Shown here: one piece after another, positions 57,317 to 64,000 of the stretch
Position numbering within the stretch: position 1 is the stretch's first letter
How the letters are laid out: every line of letters begins with the position of its first letter
From: Streptomyces sp. CB01881
GTDB taxonomy: Bacteria > Actinomycetota > Actinomycetes > Streptomycetales > Streptomycetaceae
Assembly (NCBI RefSeq): GCF_002953255.1
Contig: NZ_CP026498.1
Span: forward strand, 4,811,232 to 4,875,231
Direction of reading: 5' to 3'
DNA length: 64,000 bases
Translations under genes and position numbers: made by a program
The notes under the pieces: generated by a model
What the model saw: the letters and a program-made list of their open reading frames with translations, nothing else
Database searches by the model: none
What the model was told of the DNA's origin: nothing

Positions 57317-58639
57317 GTGGTTCTGCGCGAGGACACCGAGCAAGGCGTGCACCACGAGCGCGACCGGCAGCACGAACAGTACGGGCGCCGCGGCCGGCAC
57401 GGCCGGCCGAAGCCTTTCGGCGGTCGGCTCCGGCTGCCCACCCTGCGCTTCTCCGGCGCCGCGATGGCGATGTCCACCGTGGTCGGCATCAGCATCGCGA
57501 CCACCTGCCTGCTCAACGAGCAGCAGGGCATCGGACGCCGCGCCGGGGTGGCCCGGGTCGGCTCCACCCCGCCGCCCAGCCCGGACGCCACCACGCGGGC
57601 CGACGCCGCCGCGAACTCCTCGCCCGCCCCGGTCGAGCCCCGTCCGGCCGACCGCTCCGCCGACCGGTCCACCGGGGCGCCCTGGGCCCACGCCACCGCC
57701 TCCCACCCGCCGGCCTCCGGCGTGCCCGCGCCCCGGCCGGCCTCCCCGGACACGCCCGCGCCCGATGCGGCCGCGCCGTTCACCGGCCCCGTCCCGGCCC
57801 CCTCCGCCGCCGGCACCGCCCCGGCCGAGCAGCCCGGCGGCCCGTCGCAGGGCGGCGACGGGGCCGTGACCGCGGCCGGCTCCGCCGCGCAGGCGACCAC
57901 CGCCACCCCGCCGACCGCCGACCGGCCGGCCAGCCAGCAGCCGCCGGCGCCCCGGCCCCTCTCCCCGGCGGAGCCCGGCATGCCCGGTGCCCCCGTCGCC
58001 CCCGGTGCCCCGACCGGCCCCAGCGGCCCGACCGAGACCGGGACCGACCCCACCGGCCCGACCGGACCCACCGGGCCCACCGGGCCCACCGACGAAGACG
58101 CCGACGCCGACCAGGCCCTCACCGGCACCGCCCTGGTCCAGCCGCTCGGCCGCGACGGCACTCACCACCTGCTGACGCTCACCGTCACCGAGCCGCTCAC
58201 CGCGCTCCAGGCCGAGTTCCGCCTCGCCGCGGGCGAGCTGGCGCCCGGCACCGCCTGGACCGACCTCTCCGACGTGGTCGTCACCACCCATCAGGAGCGC
58301 GGCACCCTGGTCTACCGGTTCACCACCCCGTCCGGTACCGACGTCCGCCCCGGCCGGTACACCTTCGGCGTCCGCGGCACGCGCCCCGCGCCGACCCCGC
58401 CCGGCCCCACCGCCGGACCGGCCAGGCCGACCGCACCCACCGGGCCGACCGGACCCACCGGACCGGTCGGCGCGACGCGGAAGCCCGCCCCGGCCGAGAG
58501 CTGGAACGCCGCCGCCTTCGGGATCGACCGCCCCCGGGCCGTCGCCGCCCTCGGCACCTTCACGCACGCCGACGGCGGCACCAGGGACGGCAGCGCCGCC
58601 GCCGATGCCGGCACCGGCACCGGCACCGCCGCGCGCTGA
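57317..58639 (+). CDS. Membrane-anchored protein with collagen-like Gly-Pro-Thr repeats
   Basis: A 440-residue protein. A basic, His/Arg-rich cytoplasmic N-terminus is followed by one transmembrane helix (FSGAAMAMSTVVGISIATTC), a Pro/Ala-rich stalk of about 150 residues, a run of collagen-type GPT/GPS triplets (about residues 230-260), a folded domain (LVQPLGRDGTHHLLTLTVTE, LQAEFRLAAGELAPGTAWTD) and a second GPT run. The GTG start follows GGGAGGGAGGGG. The collagen-like parts suggest an extracellular rod. I do not recognise the folded domain. Confidence 0.7.
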   Translation: MVLREDTEQGVHHERDRQHEQYGRRGRHGRPKPFGGRLRLPTLRFSGAAMAMSTVVGISIATTCLLNEQQGIGRRAGVARVGSTPPPSPDATTRADAAANSSPAPVEPRPADRSADRSTGAPWAHATASHPPASGVPAPRPASPDTPAPDAAAPFTGPVPAPSAAGTAPAEQPGGPSQGGDGAVTAAGSAAQATTATPPTADRPASQQPPAPRPLSPAEPGMPGAPVAPGAPTGPSGPTETGTDPTGPTGPTGPTGPTDEDADADQALTGTALVQPLGRDGTHHLLTLTVTEPLTALQAEFRLAAGELAPGTAWTDLSDVVVTTHQERGTLVYRFTTPSGTDVRPGRYTFGVRGTRPAPTPPGPTAGPARPTAPTGPTGPTGPVGATRKPAPAESWNAAAFGIDRPRAVAALGTFTHADGGTRDGSAAADAGTGTGTAAR

Positions 58640-58779
58640 CCGACCATCCGACAACCCGACAGGTCACCGGCCTGCTCGGGCTCTTCCCAGCAACCCCGTT
58701 CGTTACTGTGGGTACCACTCGGCACGGCACCCCGGACGCGGGTCCCCAACGCCGTGCCACCGCATCCGAGGAGGAGTTC

Positions 58780-60072
58780 GTGTCCACGGTCCTGACCCAA
58801 GGCGGCAACGCCCCGCTGACCGCCGCGCGGGTGACCGTCGAGGTCACCGCGCCCAAGGCGCTGGACGTCTCCGGCCTGCTGCTGACCGACGCCGGAAAGG
58901 TCCGCTCGGACGCCGACTTCGTGTTCTTCAACGCCCCGCAGGGCCCCGGTGTCACCCACCGCCCGGCCTCCGGCGGCACCCCGGACGCCATCACCATCGA
59001 CACCACCGCGATCCCGGCCGGCATCACCAAGATCGTGGTCACCGCCAGCCCCGACGAGGCGGGCGCCACCTTCGCCGGCATCGAGCCGACCGCCACTGTC
59101 CGCGACACCGCCACCGGCGAGGTGCTGGTCACCTTCACCCCGCCGCAGCTCGGCCGGGAGACCGCGCTGATCGTGGTCGAGGTCTACCAGCGCAACGGCG
59201 CCTGGAAGGTCCGCGCCGTCGGCCAGGGCTACGCCAACGGCCTGGCCGGCATCGCCACCGACTTCGGCGTCACCGTCGACGACGAGCCCGCCCCGGCGGC
59301 GGCCGCCCCCATCGCCGCTCCGGCCGCACCGGCCGCTCCGGTCATGCCCGCCGCCCCGGTCGCGCCGCCCGCTCCGGTCACGCCCGCTCCCCCGGCCGAG
59401 CCGTCGGCTCCCCCCGTCGACCCGCGGGTGACCCTCGCCGGCAATCCGCCCCCGGCCCCCGCCGCCGCGCCCGCCGCGCCGCCGGCCTCCCTCACCAAGG
59501 TCACCCTGGACAAGGGCCGGGTCAGCCTCACCAAGGGCGGCTCCGTCTCCCTGGAGAAGGACGGCAAGCCCTTCCTCTCCTCGGTCCGGATGGGCCTCGG
59601 CTGGGAGCCCGCCGGCCGCGGCCGCAACATCGACCTGGACGCGTCCTGCATCGCCTTCGACGCCCAGCGCGAGAAGCTCGACACCGCCTGGTTCATGAAG
59701 CTGGGCATCTTCAACGGCGCCGTCGCCCACTCCGGCGACAACCTCACCGGTGAGGGCGGCGGTGACGACGAGTCGATCACCGTCCACCTCAACGGCCTGC
59801 CGCCCGAGGTCTGCGGCCTGGTGTTCGTGGTGAACTCCTTCTCCGGCCAGAAGTTCACCGAGGTCAAGAACGCGTACTGCCGCCTGGTGGACGCCGGTTC
59901 GGGCCAGGAGCTGGTCCGCTTCGACCTCACCCAGTCCAAGCCGCACACCGGCGTGGTGATGTGCAAGCTGGTCCGCCAGTACTCCGGCGAGTGGGTGATG
60001 ACCGCGATCGGCGAGTACGTCGACGCCAAGACCGCCCGCGCCATGGTCAAGCCGGCCGCCTCGATGCTCTGA
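58780..60072 (+). CDS. TerD-family protein with two TerD domains
   Basis: A 430-residue protein with a degenerate N-terminal TerD domain (about 10-175: LDVSGLLLTDAGKVRSDADF, VFFNAPQGPGVTH, VVVEVYQRNGAWKVRAVGQG), an Ala/Pro linker (about 175-240), and a canonical C-terminal TerD domain (DLDASCIAFDAQREKLDTAW, HSGDNLTGEGGGDDESITVH, VFVVNSFSGQKFTEVKNAYC). The acidic GDNLTGxGxGDDE loop binds calcium in TerD. TerD proteins act in tellurite, phage and stress responses and in Streptomyces development. GTG start at 58780 after GAGGAG. No other ter gene is adjacent. Confidence 0.9.
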   Translation: MSTVLTQGGNAPLTAARVTVEVTAPKALDVSGLLLTDAGKVRSDADFVFFNAPQGPGVTHRPASGGTPDAITIDTTAIPAGITKIVVTASPDEAGATFAGIEPTATVRDTATGEVLVTFTPPQLGRETALIVVEVYQRNGAWKVRAVGQGYANGLAGIATDFGVTVDDEPAPAAAAPIAAPAAPAAPVMPAAPVAPPAPVTPAPPAEPSAPPVDPRVTLAGNPPPAPAAAPAAPPASLTKVTLDKGRVSLTKGGSVSLEKDGKPFLSSVRMGLGWEPAGRGRNIDLDASCIAFDAQREKLDTAWFMKLGIFNGAVAHSGDNLTGEGGGDDESITVHLNGLPPEVCGLVFVVNSFSGQKFTEVKNAYCRLVDAGSGQELVRFDLTQSKPHTGVVMCKLVRQYSGEWVMTAIGEYVDAKTARAMVKPAASML

Positions 60073-60139
60073 CGGCGGCGGTGGCCGGATGGCGGGAAAG
60101 CTGTTGCCCTCCCCGCCATCCGGCCGTGATCATGTCGCC

Positions 60140-60631
60140 ATGCTGATCAGGGAAGCCACCACCGAGGACTGGCCGGCCATCTGGCCGTTCTTCCACACCA
60201 TCGTCACCGCCGGGGAGACCTTCACCTTCCCGCTCGACCTGGGTTTCGACGAGGGCCGTGGCTGGTGGCTGCTCGCCGAACCCAACCGCACGGTGGTCGC
60301 GGTGGACGAGGAGACCGGCGCGGTGCTCGGCAGCGCCAAGATGAACCGCAACCACCAGGGCAACGGCTCGCACATCGCCAGCGCCAGCTACATGGTCGAC
60401 CCGGCCCACTCCGGCCGCGGCGTCGGCCGGGCCCTCGCCGAGTACACCATCGACTGGGCGCGCCGGGCCGGTTACCGGGCGATGCAGTTCAACGCCGTGG
60501 TCGCCTCCAACGAGCACGCCGTGAAGCTCTACGAGTCACTGGGCTTCACCGTCATCGGCACCCTCCCCGAGGGCTTCCGACACCCGACCGAGGGCTACGT
60601 CGGCCTGCACATCATGCACCGGGCACTCTGA
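60140..60631 (+). CDS. GNAT-family N-acetyltransferase
   Basis: A 163-residue acetyltransferase. LIREATTEDWPAIWPFFHTI opens the fold, SGRGVGRALAEYTIDWARRA is the acetyl-CoA loop, and AVVASNEHAVKLYESLGFTV is the C-terminal motif. It resembles phosphinothricin/aminoacyl-type GNATs, but the acceptor is unknown. The ATG at 60140 is chosen by family alignment; the ribosome site is weak. Confidence 0.88.
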   Translation: MLIREATTEDWPAIWPFFHTIVTAGETFTFPLDLGFDEGRGWWLLAEPNRTVVAVDEETGAVLGSAKMNRNHQGNGSHIASASYMVDPAHSGRGVGRALAEYTIDWARRAGYRAMQFNAVVASNEHAVKLYESLGFTVIGTLPEGFRHPTEGYVGLHIMHRAL

Positions 60632-60658
60632 ACTCCATGCACCGGGCACTCTGAACTC
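60613..60658. repeat. 23-bp tandem duplication at the end of the GNAT gene
   Basis: The unit CATGCACCGGGCACTCTGAA with its last bases CTC is repeated exactly (60613-60635 and 60636-60658). The first copy encodes the final residues MHRAL and the stop; the second lies just beyond it. Confidence 0.85.
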
Positions 60659-60666
60659 CCCTGCCG

Positions 60667-61359
60667 CTACTCCTCGATGGCGCCGCCGATGCGCCGCAGG
60701 TGCTGCCGGAAGCCGTACGACGGGTCGACGGCCCGGCGCACCAGGTAGTCGTCGAAGGCGGTCTGCCGGCGCAGCGTCTCGCCCGAACGGATCCGCTCCG
60801 CCTGCGCGCGCTCGGTCCGCGCGATCCCGGCGGCCGTCTCCACCACCTCGTCCACCCGCGCCGCCGGGACGAACAGCACACCGTCGGCGTCGCCGAACAC
60901 CACGTCCTCCGAGCCCACCAGGTGCGGCCCGAACCGTGCCGTGACCAGCGCCTCCGGCTCCCGCGCGTCCAGCCGCACCGGGCCGAGCGGCAGGCTGCCG
61001 TAGCTGAACACTGGCAGCCCGATCTCCACCAGCTCCGAGGTGTCCCGGTGCAGGCCCCACACCACCAGCCCGGCCACCCCGGCGGTCCGCGCCTCCAGCA
61101 CCGCGAGGTCCCCGACGCAGGCCTCGTCCGTCCGCCCGCCGTTGTCGATCACCAGCACGTCCCCCTGCCCGGCCGCGCCGTACGCCTCCAGGAAGACGTC
61201 CACGCTCCCGTAGTGCCGCGCCGGCAGCACCCGCCCGGCGATCCGGCTCCCCGGGACCACCGCCCCGACGCCCGCCGGCGCCGCCCGCAACCCCACTCCG
61301 AGCCGCACGCACGCATCCGCCACCAATGGCGTCGACAGCTCCGCGAAGGCCTTCAGCAT
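60667..61359 (-). CDS. RraA/HMG-aldolase family protein
   Basis: A 230-residue protein of the RraA fold. STPLVADACVRLG is the N-terminal motif, and GDVLVIDNGGRTDEACVGDL with LVVWGLHRDTSELVEIGLPV forms the metal and oxaloacetate/HMG site (G-x-x-RD motif). Family members are 4-hydroxy-4-methyl-2-oxoglutarate/oxaloacetate aldolases or RNase E regulators; the RD pair favours an aldolase. ATG at 61359 after AGAGGA. Confidence 0.87.
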   Translation of the reverse strand: MLKAFAELSTPLVADACVRLGVGLRAAPAGVGAVVPGSRIAGRVLPARHYGSVDVFLEAYGAAGQGDVLVIDNGGRTDEACVGDLAVLEARTAGVAGLVVWGLHRDTSELVEIGLPVFSYGSLPLGPVRLDAREPEALVTARFGPHLVGSEDVVFGDADGVLFVPAARVDEVVETAAGIARTERAQAERIRSGETLRRQTAFDDYLVRRAVDPSYGFRQHLRRIGGAIEE

Positions 61360-61507
61360 CCCAATTCCTCTCACCGGAAGCCCGGTTCACCAGCCCAACG
61401 ATGCCAGGGCGGCCGAAGCTCTCACACCATCGGGTGAAAACGAGCCGCGCACGGCATAACGGCGCAAACCCGCTACTAGCGTGACGCCCACCTGAAGGAG
61501 GGGCATC

Positions 61508-62101
61508 ATGAGTGCTGTGGCGCATGAGCAACCGATCACGGACTCACCATCGCAGGAGGACATCCTGCTGGAGAGCTTCCTGAGCCTGCACTCCCCCGAA
61601 GGCTTCCGGGCCGAGCTCATCGAGGGAGAGATCATCGTGGCACCACCGCCGGACGGCGATCACGAGGACTACATCAGCCACCTGGTCAAGCAGGTGGTCC
61701 GACGCTCCGCAACCGACATGAGTATCTCCGGCGGAAAGGGTCTCCGTCTGGTGAGCGGTGGGCTCTGCCCGAAGAACCACGTCATCCCGGACGCAACCTT
61801 CGCCCCCGAGGAACTCCGCCTCTTCCGTGGCGCCCCCTCCTGGATGGAGCCGGAAGGCGTGGCCATGGTCGCCGAGGTCACGTCCGGCAAGCCCGACCAG
61901 GACCGGATCGCCAAGCGCCACTGCTACGCCCGCGCCGGAATCCCCCTCTACCTGCTCATCGACCGCGAGAAGTCGCAGGTCAGCATCTTCAGCAGGCCCC
62001 TGCGCGACGAGTACACCGAGGTCCACCTCGCCCCCTTCGGCGAGGCGCTCGCCCTCCCCGCGCCCTTCGAGTTCGAGCTGGACACCAAGCCCTTCCTGTA
62101 G
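61508..62101 (+). CDS. Uma2-family (DUF820) restriction-endonuclease-fold protein
   Basis: A 197-residue PD-(D/E)xK-fold protein, an expanded family in Streptomyces and cyanobacteria with unknown biological role. ELIEGEIIVAPPPDGDHEDY, VIPDATFAPEE (catalytic Asp) and VAEVTSGKPDQDRIAKRHCY (EVTS...K) followed by YARAGIPLYLLID are the family motifs. Ribosome site GAAGGAGGGG. A possible -10 box TAGCGT precedes the gene near 61478. Confidence 0.89.
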   Translation: MSAVAHEQPITDSPSQEDILLESFLSLHSPEGFRAELIEGEIIVAPPPDGDHEDYISHLVKQVVRRSATDMSISGGKGLRLVSGGLCPKNHVIPDATFAPEELRLFRGAPSWMEPEGVAMVAEVTSGKPDQDRIAKRHCYARAGIPLYLLIDREKSQVSIFSRPLRDEYTEVHLAPFGEALALPAPFEFELDTKPFL

Positions 62102-62136
62102 GCCGGTGGGCCAGTGGGCCTCTGGGCCGGAACGGA

Positions 62137-62180
62137 CGAACGGCCCGCACCCCCCTTCCACAAGGGGTGCGGGCCGTTCG
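62137..62180. terminator. Strong bidirectional terminator between Uma2 and proline dehydrogenase genes
   Basis: A perfect 17-bp stem (62137-62153 with 62164-62180) with a 10-base loop between convergent genes. Confidence 0.9.
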
Positions 62181-62194
62181 CGGTTCTGCGGACC

Positions 62195-63124
62195 TCAGCC
62201 GCGCGTCGCCATGGCGCGCAGGAAGAAGGTCAGGTTGGCCGGGCGCTCGGCGAGGCGGCGCATGAAGTAGCCGTACCACTCCTGGCCGTAGGGCAGGTAC
62301 ACGCGCATGGTGTTGCCCTCGCCGGCGAGGCGCAGCTGCTCCTCGGGGCGGATGCCGAAGAGCATCTGGTACTCGAAGGAGTCGCGCTTGCGGCCGTTCC
62401 ACTGGGCGAGCTGGCCGGCGATCTTGATCATGTTGGGGTCGTGCGAGGCGATCATCGGGTAGCCCTCGCCGGCCATCAGCACCTTGAGGGCGCGGACGTA
62501 CGCGAGGTCGACCTCGTGCTTGCCCTGGAAGGCGACCGACTCGGGCTCCTTGTAGGCACCCTTGCACAGGCGCACGCGGGAGCCGGCGCCGGCGAACTCA
62601 CGGCAGTCGGCCTCGGTGCGGCGCAGGTAGGCCTGGAGGACGACGCCCAGCCAGGGGAAGTCGGCCCGCAGCTCGCGCGCGATGGCGAGGGTGGAGTCGG
62701 TGGTGGTGTGGTCCTCCATGTCGAGGGTCACCGTGGTGCCGGCGTCGGCGGCGGCCTCGCAGATCCGGCGGGCGTTCTCCAGGGCGATCTTCTCGCCGTC
62801 CACGGGCAGGAACTGGCCCACGGCGGACAGCTTCACCGAGACCTCGGCGCCGGCGGCGAGGCCGGTGTCCTTGAGGGCGGCGAGCAGGTGCTCGTACGCC
62901 TCGGCGGTCCCGGCGGCCTGGGCGGCGTCCTGGGTGTCCTCGCCGAGGTGGTCCAGGGTGACCTTGCGGCCGGTGGCGACCAGGTCGTCGCAGGCGGTGA
63001 CGGCGTCGTCGAGCTGCTCGCCGGCGACGAAGCGCTCGACTATGGCGTGGGTCGGCGGGAACTTCTCGACCACGGTGCGGACCTGCGGGGAGCGGGAGGC
63101 CGCGAGGAGGGCGGAACGGAGCAT
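62195..63124 (-). CDS. Proline dehydrogenase
   Basis: Oxidises proline to 1-pyrroline-5-carboxylate with FAD. This 309-residue monofunctional enzyme has VTLDHLGED, EVSVKLSAVGQF, VTLDMEDHTTTD, LQAYLRRTEAD, VRLCKGAYKEPE and, near the C-terminus, RVYLPYGQEWYGYFMRRLAE, which carries the substrate-binding YxxRR Arg pair. ATG at 63124 after AGGAG. It follows pruA by 110 bp on the same strand, so the two pathway enzymes are probably one operon. Confidence 0.95.
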   Translation of the reverse strand: MLRSALLAASRSPQVRTVVEKFPPTHAIVERFVAGEQLDDAVTACDDLVATGRKVTLDHLGEDTQDAAQAAGTAEAYEHLLAALKDTGLAAGAEVSVKLSAVGQFLPVDGEKIALENARRICEAAADAGTTVTLDMEDHTTTDSTLAIARELRADFPWLGVVLQAYLRRTEADCREFAGAGSRVRLCKGAYKEPESVAFQGKHEVDLAYVRALKVLMAGEGYPMIASHDPNMIKIAGQLAQWNGRKRDSFEYQMLFGIRPEEQLRLAGEGNTMRVYLPYGQEWYGYFMRRLAERPANLTFFLRAMATRG

Positions 63125-63234
63125 CGTGACTCCTGGAGCTGGTGCTTCTAAGGGTGGCAGAAAGCGGGCGGCGGACCGGGGGTGGGGTCCGCCGCCCGGG
63201 TGCGCCCGGCTGCGGGACCGGGCGCGGGGGGCAC

Positions 63235-63999
63235 TCAGCCCATGTGCGGGTAGCGGTAGTCCGTCGGCGGGACGAAGGTCTCCTTGACCGAGCGGGTCGA
63301 GGTCCAGCGCGCCAGGTTCTGCTTGGCGCCGGCCTTGTCGTTGGTCCCGGAGGCCCGGCCGCCGCCGAAGGGCTGCTGGCCGACGACCGCGCCGGTCGGC
63401 TTGTCGTTGATGTAGAAGTTGCCGGCCGCGTTGCGCAGCTTGAGCATCGCGTGCTGGACGGCCTCGCGGTCCTGGGCGATGATCGCGCCGGTCAGGCCGT
63501 AGGCGGACACCGACTCCATCTGCGCCAGCATCTCGTCGTACTTCTCGTCCTCGTAGACGTGCACGGCGAGGATCGGGCCGAAGTACTCGTCCTTGAAGTA
63601 CTCGCTCGCCGGGTCCTGGCAGACCAGCACGGTCGGGCGGACGAAGTAGCCCACCGAGTCGTCGTACGTGCCGCCGGCCAGCACCTCGACCTGCGGGTCG
63701 GCCTGGGCCCGGTCGATGGCCGCCTTGTTCTTGGCGAAGGAGCGCTCGTCGATGACGGCCGACATGAAGTTCGACAAGTCGCTGACGTCGCCCATGGTGA
63801 GGCCCTCGACCTCGTCGCGGAACGCGTCCTTGAGGCCGGCCCAGAGCGAGGCCGGGACGTAGGCGCGCGACAGGGCGGAACACTTCTGGCCCTGGAACTC
63901 GAAGGCGCCGCGGGTCATCGCGGTCTTCAGCACGGCCGGGTCGGCGGACGGGTGGGCGACCAGGAAGTCCTTGCCGCCGGTCTCGCCGACGATCCGCGG
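63235..63999 (-). CDS. pruA: L-glutamate gamma-semialdehyde (P5C) dehydrogenase, C-terminal part
   Basis: Oxidises glutamate semialdehyde to glutamate with NAD. About 254 C-terminal residues are present; the start lies beyond the window. The visible part has the catalytic Glu in GETGGKD, the nucleophile Cys in FQGQKCSALSR, YFVRPTVLVCQDPASEYFKD, EYFGPILAVHVYED and GGGRASGTNDKAG at the substrate anchor. Upstream of proline dehydrogenase in the same operon, completing proline-to-glutamate conversion. Confidence 0.96.
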   Translation of the reverse strand, partial: PRIVGETGGKDFLVAHPSADPAVLKTAMTRGAFEFQGQKCSALSRAYVPASLWAGLKDAFRDEVEGLTMGDVSDLSNFMSAVIDERSFAKNKAAIDRAQADPQVEVLAGGTYDDSVGYFVRPTVLVCQDPASEYFKDEYFGPILAVHVYEDEKYDEMLAQMESVSAYGLTGAIIAQDREAVQHAMLKLRNAAGNFYINDKPTGAVVGQQPFGGGRASGTNDKAGAKQNLARWTSTRSVKETFVPPTDYRYPHMG

Positions 64000-64000
64000 G

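Overview
This is a high-GC actinobacterial chromosome segment, almost certainly Streptomyces or its close relative Kitasatospora. The evidence is very GC-rich third codon positions, many GTG and a few TTG starts, an SsgA-like sporulation protein, a GlnII-type glutamine synthetase, an SCO1860-like LAxTG surface protein, and a short G-rich interspersed repeat typical of Streptomyces inside a coding sequence. I saw no rRNA, tRNA, insertion sequence, integrase or CRISPR array. The sequence alone does not settle the genus or species.

Layout. 1-0.9 kb: end of cobB (cobalamin synthesis). 1-18.5 kb: unlinked accessory genes: an M6 metalloprotease, OsmC, a secreted PBP4-type carboxypeptidase, two TetR/target divergent pairs with clear palindromic operators, a beta-lactamase-fold serine hydrolase next to a two-helix membrane protein, and a phosphoesterase-MFS-TolB-like operon. 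18.8-21.3 kb: cobalamin synthesis resumes with cbiG and cobC, both carrying short in-frame tandem repeats. 21.3-25.8 kb: a MOSC protein, a HAD-like protein, an ArsR/monooxygenase pair with twin operators, an SsuD-type flavin monooxygenase preceded by a 27-codon Cys-containing leader peptide, and an SDR. 25.8-29 kb: glnII, the LAxTG protein and ung. 29-31.4 kb: an amidohydrolase and a class V aminotransferase.

31.4-48.7 kb holds the most interesting content, a dispersed aminophosphonate regulon. It has an APC permease; a single polypeptide fusing a TmpA-like 2-oxoglutarate dioxygenase to a TmpB/PhnZ-like diiron C-P oxygenase; a GntR/UTRA regulator; an ABC importer (lipoprotein, two permeases, ATPase) with a HAD hydrolase and an SMR exporter appended; and, about 6 kb further on, an FAD oxidoreductase plus a phosphonatase-like HAD protein. 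Near-identical 14-bp operators (GTTGnCTnnnCAAC) lie upstream of the fusion gene, the ABC operon and the FAD/phosphonatase operon. I infer one GntR-controlled system with two ways of breaking a C-P bond: oxidative (TmpA-TmpB) and hydrolytic (phosphonatase-like). MerR, SDR, LysR, ECF sigma/membrane partner and GNAT genes sit between its parts.

48.8-64 kb: an alpha/beta hydrolase/MarR pair, a flavin-fold oxidoreductase, DedA and PAP2 lipid-phosphate proteins, a BlaI-M56 metallopeptidase pair with tandem operators, a GAF regulator, an SsgA-like protein, a collagen-like membrane protein, a double TerD protein, a GNAT, an RraA-family protein, a Uma2 nuclease-fold protein, and the proline catabolic pair (proline dehydrogenase and the C-terminal part of pruA, which runs off the window).
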